NCBI RefSeq assembly: GCF_030929555.1
Contig: NZ_JAVFVT010000020.1
Location: 62,001 to 126,000, forward strand
Source of the DNA: Paenibacillus sp. LHD-117
GTDB lineage: Bacteria; Bacillota; Bacilli; Paenibacillales; Paenibacillaceae
Direction of reading: 5' to 3'
Length of the DNA stretch: 64,000 bases
The stretch's first letter is position 1; each line of letters starts with the position of its first letter. Below are positions 1 through 8,049 of the stretch, piece by piece. The notes beneath the pieces are model-generated. The model made no database searches. It was not told the DNA's origin and was given only the letters and a program-made list of their open reading frames with translations. The translations under genes and the position numbers were made by a program.

Positions 1-1022
1 ATGCTGAATTGAACAAAGCTGCTCCGCCCGATATAACCGTTCTGCATAATGATGCTGTCCTTGACGACGGCACCTTTCTCGACATGAACGCCGCGGAAAA
101 TAACGCTATTCTCGACCGTGCCTTCAATCCGGCACCCGTTCGCGATCAGCGAGCCCGTCACTTTGGAGCCTGCGGCATAACGGGTCGGCGGTTCATCCTT
201 GACCTTCGTATAGATCGGCCCCGGCATGAAGAACAGCTCTCGCCATACATCATGGTTTAAGAGATTCAAATTATGTTCATAGTAGCTGTCTAACGTATTG
301 ACGATTCCGAGATATCCTTCATGCATGTATCCGTACACGCGCAGCTGGCTGAGTCTCGAGAAAATCGCGTGGCGTACGAGATGATCCTGCCCTTGAGCGA
401 GCGAAGTCTCGACGAGATCCATCAGCAGCTCCTTGCGCATGACGTACATCTCCATGGAGCTGATGTCGCTCTCCATTCTGCCGAAATGCTCCTGAATCTC
501 CGTCACGCGGCCATCCGGCTCCATTTTGACCTTGCGCGCCTTGCCCAGCATCGGACCCGTTTGCTCCTTGCAGACGACGGTGATGTCCGCTTCGCTTTCT
601 TGATGGAAGGCGAGCACTTTCTCGAAGTCGATGTTGCATACCATGTGGCTGCGCGTGATGACGATATATTCGAGTGAGGATCGGTTGAAATAATCTCTTT
701 GTTGATAAAAATGATATAAGTCTCCCCGGCTGACTTCCAAAAGATCGTCCGTCGCAGGAGGCAGAACAAACAATCCGCTTTGGCGATGCTGAAGATCCCA
801 ATGTTTGCCCGAGCCCAAATGATCCATCAGCGAGCGGTATTTCGTATGCGCGAAAACCGCCACTTTGCTAATTCCCGAATTGACCATGCTCGATAATGCA
901 AAATCGATGAGCCGGTATTTGGCGCCGAACGGCACCGTCGCCAGGCATCTGCCTTGCGTAAGCGGCCCAAGCTCATCCGTTTCGTGAATTAAGTTGATAA
1001 CGCCCATAATGCGATGTTTCAT
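1..1022 (-). CDS. glgD: Glucose-1-phosphate adenylyltransferase subunit GlgD (partial, C terminus cut by window edge)
   Basis: The minus strand reads open from an ATG at 1022 to the window edge, about 340 codons, with no stop. The translation begins [18 protein letters not shown] and continues with [20 protein letters not shown], the nucleotidyltransferase core of the ADP-glucose pyrophosphorylase family, and ends in left-handed beta-helix repeats ([23 protein letters not shown]). It lacks the GGxGxRL phosphate-binding loop that GlgC has, which is typical of the GlgD regulatory paralogue. The start overlaps the glgC stop as ATGA, so the two are translationally coupled. Family length suggests that only some 30 residues are missing. 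GlgC and GlgD together form ADP-glucose for glycogen synthesis in the cytoplasm. Confidence 0.93.
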   Translation of the reverse strand, partial: MKHRIMGVINLIHETDELGPLTQGRCLATVPFGAKYRLIDFALSSMVNSGISKVAVFAHTKYRSLMDHLGSGKHWDLQHRQSGLFVLPPATDDLLEVSRGDLYHFYQQRDYFNRSSLEYIVITRSHMVCNIDFEKVLAFHQESEADITVVCKEQTGPMLGKARKVKMEPDGRVTEIQEHFGRMESDISSMEMYVMRKELLMDLVETSLAQGQDHLVRHAIFSRLSQLRVYGYMHEGYLGIVNTLDSYYEHNLNLLNHDVWRELFFMPGPIYTKVKDEPPTRYAAGSKVTGSLIANGCRIEGTVENSVIFRGVHVEKGAVVKDSIIMQNGYIGRSSFVQFS

Positions 1023-2185
1023 GACGGCTCCACCTCCAGTACCATGTGATCGTTCGTAACGTACTGTTCTACGGCGACTACCGTTATCGAATCGTCGTTC
1101 GGATCGCCGATCGTAGCCCCGGCTTGAATGACGGCTCCTTCGCCGATGATGGAGCGGTATATGCGGGCGCCTTTGCCGATGCGGACGTTCGGCATGATCA
1201 CGGATTCGCTGATGACCGTGTTTTTCTCCGCGTGGACGCCGTAGAACAAGACTGATCGGTCGACCTTGCCTTCCAGCACGCAACCCTCGGTGACGACTGA
1301 CGAAGTCAAGACGGCGGAAGGCGAAGTGAACTGCGCCGGACGATTCGGGTTGACCGAGTAGATGCGCCAATCGGGATCGTACAGGTCGAGCGGCGGCTCA
1401 TCGGCGAGCAGGTCCATGTTAGCCTCCCATAGGCTTTCGATCGTGCCGACGTCTTTCCAGTAGCCTTTGAACGGATAAACGTGCAGCCGTCTTCCTTCCC
1501 TCATCATCGTCGGAATAATGTCTTTGCCGAAGTCATTGCTGGAATTGCGGTTCGCTTCGTCGTAGATCAGATGTTTTTGCAGCGTCTTCCATGTGAAAAT
1601 ATAAACGCCCATCGAGGCGATATTGCTAGTCGGATTTTTTGGTTTCTCTTCGAATGCGGTAATCCGGTCTTCGTCGTCGACGTGCATGACGCCGAACCGG
1701 CTCGCTTCCTTCCAATCGACCTGAAGTCCGGCGATGGTCACGTCGGCTCCGCTGCGCTTGTGATGCTGCAGCATCAGATCGTAATCCATTTTGTAAATGT
1801 GATCCCCTGAGATGACAAGAACGTATTCCGGGTTGTAACGTTCGATGAACGACATATTCTGATAGATGGCATTCGCCGTTCCTTTGTACCACACGCCGCC
1901 CTTCTGCTTCACGAAAGGAGGCAGAATGGTCATCCCGCCGTCTCGGCGGTCAAGACCCCACGGGCTGCCGATTCCGAGATATCGGTTCAGCTCAAGCGGC
2001 TGGTATTGCGTTAGAACGCCTACCGTATCGATGCCGGAATGGGCGCAATTGCTTAGGGTGAAATCGATGATCCGGTATTTGCCGCCGAAATAAACGGCCG
2101 GTTTCGCCAAATCCTTGGTCAGCACGCCGAGCCTCTTTCCTTCGCCACCAGCAAGCAGCATTGCTATCATTTCTTTACGGACCAT
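1019..2185 (-). CDS. glgC: Glucose-1-phosphate adenylyltransferase GlgC
   Basis: This makes ADP-glucose from glucose-1-phosphate and ATP, the committed step of bacterial glycogen synthesis. The 388-residue product starts [20 protein letters not shown], carrying the nucleotide-binding GGxGxRL loop, followed by [15 protein letters not shown] and the product-binding [12 protein letters not shown] segment, and it ends in beta-helix hexapeptide repeats. The frame is open further upstream, but the ATG at 2185 has an AAGGAG motif about nine bases ahead and begins right at the conserved N terminus, so the extra upstream residues are rejected. The stop of glgB is 16 bases upstream and glgD overlaps by four bases downstream, so glgB-glgC-glgD is one operon. 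Confidence 0.96.
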   Translation of the reverse strand: MVRKEMIAMLLAGGEGKRLGVLTKDLAKPAVYFGGKYRIIDFTLSNCAHSGIDTVGVLTQYQPLELNRYLGIGSPWGLDRRDGGMTILPPFVKQKGGVWYKGTANAIYQNMSFIERYNPEYVLVISGDHIYKMDYDLMLQHHKRSGADVTIAGLQVDWKEASRFGVMHVDDEDRITAFEEKPKNPTSNIASMGVYIFTWKTLQKHLIYDEANRNSSNDFGKDIIPTMMREGRRLHVYPFKGYWKDVGTIESLWEANMDLLADEPPLDLYDPDWRIYSVNPNRPAQFTSPSAVLTSSVVTEGCVLEGKVDRSVLFYGVHAEKNTVISESVIMPNVRIGKGARIYRSIIGEGAVIQAGATIGDPNDDSITVVAVEQYVTNDHMVLEVEPS

Positions 2186-2201
2186 GGACACCAGCTCCTT
2201 G

Positions 2202-4109
2202 TCAAAGTGTGTCCCCCGGCAATGGAGTAAGCAGCATGAATGTAAGTGGGGGCAAGTGAATCGAGATGCTTTGGTTGCGGCCATGCCACGCGATGTCTTC
2301 GGTGCTGTAGCAGGCATTGCGGTCCGATTCCGTTCCGCCGTACTTCCGGGAATTGCTATGGAGAAGCGTGCAGTACATCCCTTGCTCCGGAACGCCTATG
2401 CGGTAATCTTGGTAGTTTTGCGAGGAGAAGTTGATGACGATGATCGAATAGCTCGTAAGTCCGTAACGGATATACGATATGACAGACTGGGCGGCGTTAT
2501 GTACGTCGATCCAGCCGAAACTTTCGGGATCCCTGTCGCGTTCCCAGAGAGAGGGCAGCATGCGGTACGTATGGTTGAGCGTCTTGACATAACCCAGCAT
2601 ATTCCGGTGCGAGTCGTATTCGAGCACCATCCAGTCCAGCATGTCTTGGTCTTTCCATTCGTCGTATTGGCCCCATTCGCCGCCCATGAACAGCAGCTTT
2701 TTGCCGGGATGCGTTATCCAATAGCCGTAAAATAACCGAAGCTGCGCAAATTTTTCCTCGTACGAGCCTGGCATTTTGTCCAGCAAGGAACGTTTGCCGT
2801 GCACGACTTCGTCATGCGACAGCGGTAGAACATAGTTTTCTGAGAAGGCGTAACATAAAGAGAAGGTAATCAAATGGTGGTGCTGCGGCCGATCTGCCGG
2901 ATGCATCGTCATATAACGAAGGGAGTCGTTCATCCAGCCCATATTCCATTTGAAATTAAAGCCAAGGCCGCCTTTGTAGGTCGGTGTAGTAACGGCTGGC
3001 CAAGCGGAAGAGTCCTCCGCAAGCATTAACGTATCGGGGTAGTAATGAAACACGGTTTCATTCAATTTTTTGAGGAAGCGCAGAGCGTCTAAGTTGTCTC
3101 TGCCGCCATAAGCGTTGTAGGTACGCATATGAGGCGGTTTATCCATATGCAGGTTGATCATATTCGCGACCGCGTCGACTCGCAGTCCGTCGATGTGGAA
3201 CATATCCATCCAGTAGATGGCGTTCGAGATCAGGAAGCTCCATATTTCATGCCTGGAGAAGTCGAATGCAAGCGTTCCCCAAAGCGGAAGCTCCGCGCGG
3301 TTCGGATCGGCCCCTTCGAAGATTGGCGTGCCGTCGAACAAACGCAAGCCGTGATCGTCCTTGCAGAAGTGTCCGGGAACCCAGTCGAGGATAACTCCGA
3401 TGGCTAGCCGGTGGCAGCAGTCTACCAGCTTCTTCAGCTGCAGCGGCGTGCCGTATCTGCTTGTGGGGCTGAAGAAGCCCGTTACTTGATACCCCCAAGA
3501 CTGGTCGAGCGGATGTTCGGTGAGCGGCATCAATTCGATGTGCGTGTAACCCATCTCGGCCACGTAAGGCACAAGGTCGTCGGCAAGCTCTTCGTAGGTG
3601 TAATAATGTTCCTTGCCTTTGATTTTCCACGAACCGGCATGCGCTTCGTAGATCAAAAGCGGATGATGATAGGCGGCTTTCGTCTTTTTCTTCGCCATCC
3701 AGGCGGCGTCATCCCATTCGTACCCGCCGTTATCCACGACAATCGAAGCCGTTCCCGGTCTTCGTTCGGAATAATACGCGTACGGATCGGACTTTCGGAC
3801 GGACTTGCCGTCGCGCGTAACCAGCTCGTACTTGTAGAGCTCGCCCGGCATCAGCTTCGGAACGAACAACGCGTGAATGCCCGTTGTCCCGAGCTTCTCC
3901 ATTCGGTGCGCCGCTCCGCTCCATCGGTTGAACTCCCCGATGACGCGAACCTCGGACGCATTCGGCGCCCATACCGCGAATCGGACCCCTTGGACTCCGC
4001 CGATCGTCAGCGGATGAGCTCCCATAAACCGGTAGCTATGGTATGCCGTACCTTGATTGAACAGGTACACATCTCCCTCGGACAAGCCCAAGTGCATCGT
4101 TGCCACCAT
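2202..4109 (-). CDS. glgB: 1,4-alpha-glucan branching enzyme GlgB
   Basis: GlgB introduces alpha-1,6 branches into glycogen. The product (635 residues from the chosen start) has an N-terminal CBM48 module ([20 protein letters not shown]), a GH13 barrel with the nucleophile segment [10 protein letters not shown], the acid/base region [10 protein letters not shown] and SHDEVVHGK, and a C-terminal beta domain. The start is ambiguous: GTG at 4121, ATG at 4118, ATG at 4109 and ATG at 4097 are in frame. I chose 4109 because GGGGGTGAT, nearly the full anti-16S complement, ends seven bases before it. It is the first gene of glgBCD. Two TATAAT boxes (4145-4150 and 4134-4139, minus) lie just upstream but neither has a convincing -35 element. 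Confidence 0.95.
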   Translation of the reverse strand: MVATMHLGLSEGDVYLFNQGTAYHSYRFMGAHPLTIGGVQGVRFAVWAPNASEVRVIGEFNRWSGAAHRMEKLGTTGIHALFVPKLMPGELYKYELVTRDGKSVRKSDPYAYYSERRPGTASIVVDNGGYEWDDAAWMAKKKTKAAYHHPLLIYEAHAGSWKIKGKEHYYTYEELADDLVPYVAEMGYTHIELMPLTEHPLDQSWGYQVTGFFSPTSRYGTPLQLKKLVDCCHRLAIGVILDWVPGHFCKDDHGLRLFDGTPIFEGADPNRAELPLWGTLAFDFSRHEIWSFLISNAIYWMDMFHIDGLRVDAVANMINLHMDKPPHMRTYNAYGGRDNLDALRFLKKLNETVFHYYPDTLMLAEDSSAWPAVTTPTYKGGLGFNFKWNMGWMNDSLRYMTMHPADRPQHHHLITFSLCYAFSENYVLPLSHDEVVHGKRSLLDKMPGSYEEKFAQLRLFYGYWITHPGKKLLFMGGEWGQYDEWKDQDMLDWMVLEYDSHRNMLGYVKTLNHTYRMLPSLWERDRDPESFGWIDVHNAAQSVISYIRYGLTSYSIIVINFSSQNYQDYRIGVPEQGMYCTLLHSNSRKYGGTESDRNACYSTEDIAWHGRNQSISIHLPPLTFMLLTPLPGDTL

Positions 4110-4252
4110 GCGCAGCATCACCCCCCAGGAAGAATTATACGCTTATTATACATGGTTCTTTGAGAAAGAAATAGTGGATTTTCATAGAACATCACTCGTA
4201 AATGTAGGTGTATGTCAAAATACCTCACAATTCGACGTAATCTTCATGAAAT

Positions 4253-4483
4253 CTACAAAAGCGTGGCTTGCGTGACGCGGTAAATATAATAATGTTTGGG
4301 GCATAATCCTTTCGTAATGGCTGGCGCGGCGCAGTTCACCCACTTGCATTGCACGAATGTTTTGACTCGCCGCGGTCTGACCATGTTCGGGTCGCCGTGC
4401 CTGAGCATACGTTGATGGTGCATGGAGCAAAGTCCTTTGGCTTTAAGGGGCTTTAAACAGTTTTCGATGGTGCAGGTTTCCAT
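4253..4483 (-). CDS. Small protein with two tandem CX4CX9CX2H zinc-knuckle modules
   Basis: This is a 76-residue basic protein that I cannot assign to a named gene. Two modules share exactly the same spacing: C4-X4-C9-X9-C19-X2-H22 and C46-X4-C51-X9-C61-X2-H64. Each carries KGLC just before its last pair of ligands, and the first is followed by an RxLRHGDP stretch like that seen beside zinc ribbons in phage HNH proteins. The natural reading is two small zinc-binding folds joined by an arginine-rich linker, possibly binding nucleic acid. The ATG at 4483 follows GGAGGAG at good spacing; the frame extends upstream without a ribosome site. No partner gene is linked: glgB lies downstream and the PAS-HTH gene diverges upstream. 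Confidence 0.7.
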   Translation of the reverse strand: METCTIENCLKPLKAKGLCSMHHQRMLRHGDPNMVRPRRVKTFVQCKWVNCAAPAITKGLCPKHYYIYRVTQATLL

Positions 4484-4529
4484 GGATGCTCCTCCTGTTA
4501 GACAGCTCGACAATACCGCTTTCAACCAT
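4443..4529 (-). other. Possible 28-codon upstream reading frame overlapping the zinc-knuckle gene
   Basis: An ATG at 4529 is preceded by GGAAGAGG five bases away and opens a 28-residue frame (MVESGIVELSNRRS...) in a different register. It runs across the ribosome binding site and first 13 codons of the zinc-knuckle gene and stops at 4443. It could regulate initiation at 4483 or may simply be chance. A weak candidate -10 (TAATAT) lies upstream on this strand near 4555-4560. Confidence 0.3.
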
Positions 4530-4721
4530 TAAAACCTCTTCCGGCTAGCCTCAATATTATCTAGAATATACGGCAAAATAAAGCGAGCTAATCGTCAGTT
4601 TAAGCCCAAAGAGACGCAATAATGAACGGAATGCTATCAATTTGCTCCTGTAGTGCGGCGAAGTTTAAATAATTAAACAAAGATGAAGATTACATGAGTG
4701 CAAACGGTTGTCTCCGTCAAC

Positions 4722-4750
4722 TTGTGACTCCTTTGGCGTTGCCTTATACT
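4722..4750 (+). promoter_or_regulatory. Sigma-A type promoter for the PAS-HTH gene
   Basis: TTGTGA at 4722-4727 and TATACT at 4745-4750 are separated by 17 bases. Transcription would begin near 4757, only about ten bases before the ATG at 4767, leaving no room for a ribosome binding site ahead of that codon. Confidence 0.6.
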
Positions 4751-4766
4751 AAAAGTCTATTCAAAA

Positions 4767-5690
4767 ATGAATTCGGACCGAATCGAGGGAAGGCGTTTGC
4801 CCGTTTACAAACAATTATTTCAGTTGCACATCCAGCCGATGGTGCTAATTGCGGAGAACAATGGCGAGGTTAGCGTGTTGGACGCGAACGAAGCGTTCCT
4901 TCGGCTTACCGGCTATGACAAAACCGTGCTGCTCGCAAAGGATGGCCCGCATGTCGCGTTCCGTTATCCAGCCGGGTTATCCAAGAGGATTGTGAAGAGC
5001 GAGATGACGATGATCGCGCAGACCGGGCGCGAGCTCCATATCCGGTATGAGCAAGTGCCTTTGCCGTCCAATGAGCCGTTAGGTTTCAGCAGGGCGTTCG
5101 CCATATTCGAGGATTTGACGGCCTACAATTGGATTGACAAACAATTGGAAAACGGAAACGTGCTGCTCAGTGGAATCGTCGACGAGCATATGCATATCCG
5201 TTTCCTGAGGGACAATCTGGCTACGCTTATGTTCGAGCCCGACCGCGCGCTGGAAGACGAGTCGCTGCTCTCGTTTGTCGAAGATGCCGACCACGAGCTT
5301 ATCCGGACGATTCTGGAGGGCGCATCCGGAAATACGAACGAACAAAGTATTAAGCTGCATACGAGCAAGCTTAGCGGTCTTGAGCTCGAGCTTGAAATAA
5401 CCTATATGCCGATTATGGACGGCTTCGGCAAGCTCAAAGAATTTGCTTTTGTCATTTGGGATTTGCGCCCTTCGTACGATACGGCGGACGCTTCGGTGAA
5501 GTTGAAAATATGGATGGCGAAGCGGGATATGTCCGCGGGCCAGCTGTCCGCCGCGACAGGCATTTCGCTGCAGACGATATCCAAGCTTCGCAACGGCAAG
5601 ATCCAGAAACCTCAGCGCCTGACGGCGGAGCTCATTGCGGCGGAGCTTCGCGTCGACGTTAACGAGATTTGGACGATGATTCGGAGATAG
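4767..5690 (+). CDS. PAS-domain regulator with C-terminal HTH
   Basis: The 307-residue product has a PAS domain at about residues 15-120 (MVLIAENNGEVSVLDANEAF, then LRLTGYDK), a second PAS-like region at about 130-235, and an XRE-type helix-turn-helix at about 245-307 (MSAGQLSAATGISLQTISKL). No membrane segment or kinase domain is visible, so it is probably a cytoplasmic one-component transcription factor that senses a ligand, redox state or light; the signal and targets are unknown. The ATG at 4767 has no ribosome site and sits almost at the predicted transcript start. A TTG at 4797 (residue 11) follows GAGGGA and begins right at the PAS fold, and is a serious alternative. Its 3' end overlaps the convergent helD gene by 32 bases. 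Confidence 0.82.
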   Translation: MNSDRIEGRRLPVYKQLFQLHIQPMVLIAENNGEVSVLDANEAFLRLTGYDKTVLLAKDGPHVAFRYPAGLSKRIVKSEMTMIAQTGRELHIRYEQVPLPSNEPLGFSRAFAIFEDLTAYNWIDKQLENGNVLLSGIVDEHMHIRFLRDNLATLMFEPDRALEDESLLSFVEDADHELIRTILEGASGNTNEQSIKLHTSKLSGLELELEITYMPIMDGFGKLKEFAFVIWDLRPSYDTADASVKLKIWMAKRDMSAGQLSAATGISLQTISKLRNGKIQKPQRLTAELIAAELRVDVNEIWTMIRR

Positions 5691-8049
5691 GCAGGAATGG
5701 GGTTAGAATCCCGACGCTGATCAGATGGAGCGCATGCATAGCCCTCGTACAGGCCGTATAGAACAGCTTGCGTTCCGATTCCTTATGGTAGACCTCTTCG
5801 GACGCGTTGCCGATGACAACGGCATCGAATTCTACCCCTTTGGCCAAGTAAGACGGGATGACGATCAACCCTTTCTCGAAGGTCATCGTCTCTTTGTTCA
5901 CGAGGGCGAGCTCGGGAATGTCAGGCTTCAGACTTAAATACAGCTCCTTGCTCTCTGCCGCAGTCTTGCAAATAACGGCACATGACGCGAATCCGCTCTC
6001 TCGCCATTCCAGTAGCTTCTCCTTGATGACCGCAAGACCTGCCTGCAGGTCCGGGACAATAGAGATGCTAGGCTCCTCCCCGCTCCGGTTGAACGGCACG
6101 ATCTCGTCTTCGGCGCCGATAATCACACTCGTGAATTCGACGATCTGCCGAGTCGAGCGGTAGCTCCGCAAGAGCGTGATCCGTTCGGTTTCGCCCGGCT
6201 CGAACAAGGACGCTAGTCCTTGGAACCCGTCTCCCGTTCCCGAATGGGCGAAGATCGCTTGATTGCAATCCCCAAGCGCCGTAAATTTGGCGTTCGGGAA
6301 TATCCGCTTCAAGTATTGGTATTGGAAGACGGAATAGTCCTGCGCCTCGTCCACGAACACGTGTTTCACGCTCGTATTCGTTTGGAAGCCCTCCAGCTTT
6401 TCTTTTAAGTACAAGTAAGGCGTCGCATCCTCGTAAGGCATGACTCCCGCTTCCAGCTGCTTCAATGTCAATTTGCGAATGCCGTCCCAACCGGAAGGCA
6501 GCAATAATCGCAATGATCGGCTGGCTCCCTCGGACGTATGCTGCGCAATTAATCCTCCTTCGCCGTCTTGCCCGAACAGCGACCGGTAGATCGCGGGCAC
6601 GTCGAGGAACGCTAGCGACTTCACTCTTCGGCGCAGCTTCTTGAACTTTTCCTGCACGACTTGACCGGCCAAATAATCTCTTTCGGAGTCGAAATCCGAG
6701 AAGGATTGCTCCGTGAACTTGTTTTTGCGCCGCAGTTCGTGATAGGCTCCCGCGTACGTTTCCTGATCCAGCAGCTCGATGGCTTCATCGACCCAGCGTT
6801 TTTTCCTCTCCTTCTTCCCTAAGGCAGTCAGCTCCTTGAGCAGCCATCCCGCCAGCATCCGTATTCGGTTCGGGATCGACACCGTGCGGTCCAGCTCGTA
6901 AAATCGTCGTTCCATCGTTTCCCGGGTAACGAGCGCCCGCCCTCTGAACATGATCGGCGAGAACGCGATACCGGCATTCCCGAGCGATGCCGCATACGAA
7001 TCGATGATTTCCATAAAAGCCGCGCCGGATTTGTACGCGATGCCCGCGAGCCGATGCCCGTAATCCTCGTCGTCGTTGCCGGACAACGTATACTCCATTT
7101 GCGTGAACGGGTCTTCCAGCTCGAAATCGCGGCTTAACCGATGCGCCAAGTATTGCTGGTAAGTCGTCTGCGCCATGTTCTGTTCCCCCAATTCAGGCAG
7201 AACAGTCGAAACATAGCTATTGAACATCGGGTTTGGCGAGAACAACACGATTTGGTCTGCATTCAGCGTCCCTCGGTACCGGTACAGCAAATAAGCGACG
7301 CGCTGCAGCGCGGCCGAAGTTTTGCCGCTGCCCGCGGCTCCTTGAACGATAAGCAGACGCGCTTTTTCGTTACGGATAATTTTATTCTGTTCGCTTTGAA
7401 TCGTGGCCACGATGCTTTTCATCTGCGCGTCCGACTGCTGACCGAGCACTTCCTGGAGCAGCTCGTCGCCGATCGTGACCCCCGTATCGAACATGCTGCG
7501 GATTCGGCCGTCTCGGATGACGAATTGACGCTTCAGCGTCATCTCGCCTTTAATGAAGCCGCCCGGCGTTTCGTAGCTCACCGGTCCTGGACCGTAATCG
7601 TAATAGAGACTCGATACGGGCGCCCGCCAATCGTAGATCAAATACCGTTCGCCGGAATCGTCGAGCAGCGAGCCGACGCCAAGGTAGATCGTTTCGGCTT
7701 CGTCCTTGTCCCCGCCTTCTTCGACCAGATCGATTCGTCCGAAGTAAGGCGAACGCGCCAGTCTGATCAAGGTTGACAGTTGCTGCTCCAAATGGCGATG
7801 GCTTCTCTCTCGTTCCGACAAGAGCTCTGCCTGCTGCTTCATGCTTGCGTAAGTTTCCGCGGTCTCGGCGGAATCTTCGAAGTTAACCGTGACGTCGTCC
7901 CAGAAATTGCGCCTTATATCGACGATCTCGCCGCGAACGCCACCTGTTTGTTCCCGGAGCGATTCGATTCTGCCCGCAATAATCGCGATCATATCACTTA
8001 CGCGGGACTGTTCCGCATGTTGCTCAGGGTGATGATTGGTATTCGACAT
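5659..8049 (-). CDS. helD: HelD-like UvrD/Rep-family helicase (RNA polymerase recycling motor)
   Basis: HelD proteins bind RNA polymerase and use ATP to release it from stalled or terminated complexes. The 796-residue product has the long N-terminal coiled-coil arm (MKQQAELLSERERSHRHLEQQL), the FGRIDL and YDWRAPVSSLYYDY signature of HelD, then a superfamily 1 core with Walker A GAAGSGKT around residues 237-244 (K243), the DEAQDYS box and late motifs such as LLRSYRSTRQI. It starts at ATG 8049 behind AGGAGG, 26 bases inside the upstream hydrolase gene, so it is probably coupled to it. Its stop lies inside the convergent PAS-HTH gene. Family assignment is strong; the specific role here, for example rifamycin tolerance, is inference. 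Confidence 0.9.
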   Translation of the reverse strand: MSNTNHHPEQHAEQSRVSDMIAIIAGRIESLREQTGGVRGEIVDIRRNFWDDVTVNFEDSAETAETYASMKQQAELLSERERSHRHLEQQLSTLIRLARSPYFGRIDLVEEGGDKDEAETIYLGVGSLLDDSGERYLIYDWRAPVSSLYYDYGPGPVSYETPGGFIKGEMTLKRQFVIRDGRIRSMFDTGVTIGDELLQEVLGQQSDAQMKSIVATIQSEQNKIIRNEKARLLIVQGAAGSGKTSAALQRVAYLLYRYRGTLNADQIVLFSPNPMFNSYVSTVLPELGEQNMAQTTYQQYLAHRLSRDFELEDPFTQMEYTLSGNDDEDYGHRLAGIAYKSGAAFMEIIDSYAASLGNAGIAFSPIMFRGRALVTRETMERRFYELDRTVSIPNRIRMLAGWLLKELTALGKKERKKRWVDEAIELLDQETYAGAYHELRRKNKFTEQSFSDFDSERDYLAGQVVQEKFKKLRRRVKSLAFLDVPAIYRSLFGQDGEGGLIAQHTSEGASRSLRLLLPSGWDGIRKLTLKQLEAGVMPYEDATPYLYLKEKLEGFQTNTSVKHVFVDEAQDYSVFQYQYLKRIFPNAKFTALGDCNQAIFAHSGTGDGFQGLASLFEPGETERITLLRSYRSTRQIVEFTSVIIGAEDEIVPFNRSGEEPSISIVPDLQAGLAVIKEKLLEWRESGFASCAVICKTAAESKELYLSLKPDIPELALVNKETMTFEKGLIVIPSYLAKGVEFDAVVIGNASEEVYHKESERKLFYTACTRAMHALHLISVGILTPFLPISESSSKSR

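Noticed and set aside
2115..2735. 206-codon plus-strand frame across glgC/glgB
   Set aside because: Spans the junction of two well-supported genes on the other strand.
4134..4150. Promoter for the glg operon at one of two TATAAT boxes
   Set aside because: Both -10 boxes are perfect, but no -35 element at 16-18 bases is convincing; mentioned under glgB only.
4215..4430. 71-codon minus-strand frame overlapping the zinc-knuckle gene
   Set aside because: No ribosome site; the competing frame has GGAGGAG and two matched cysteine modules.
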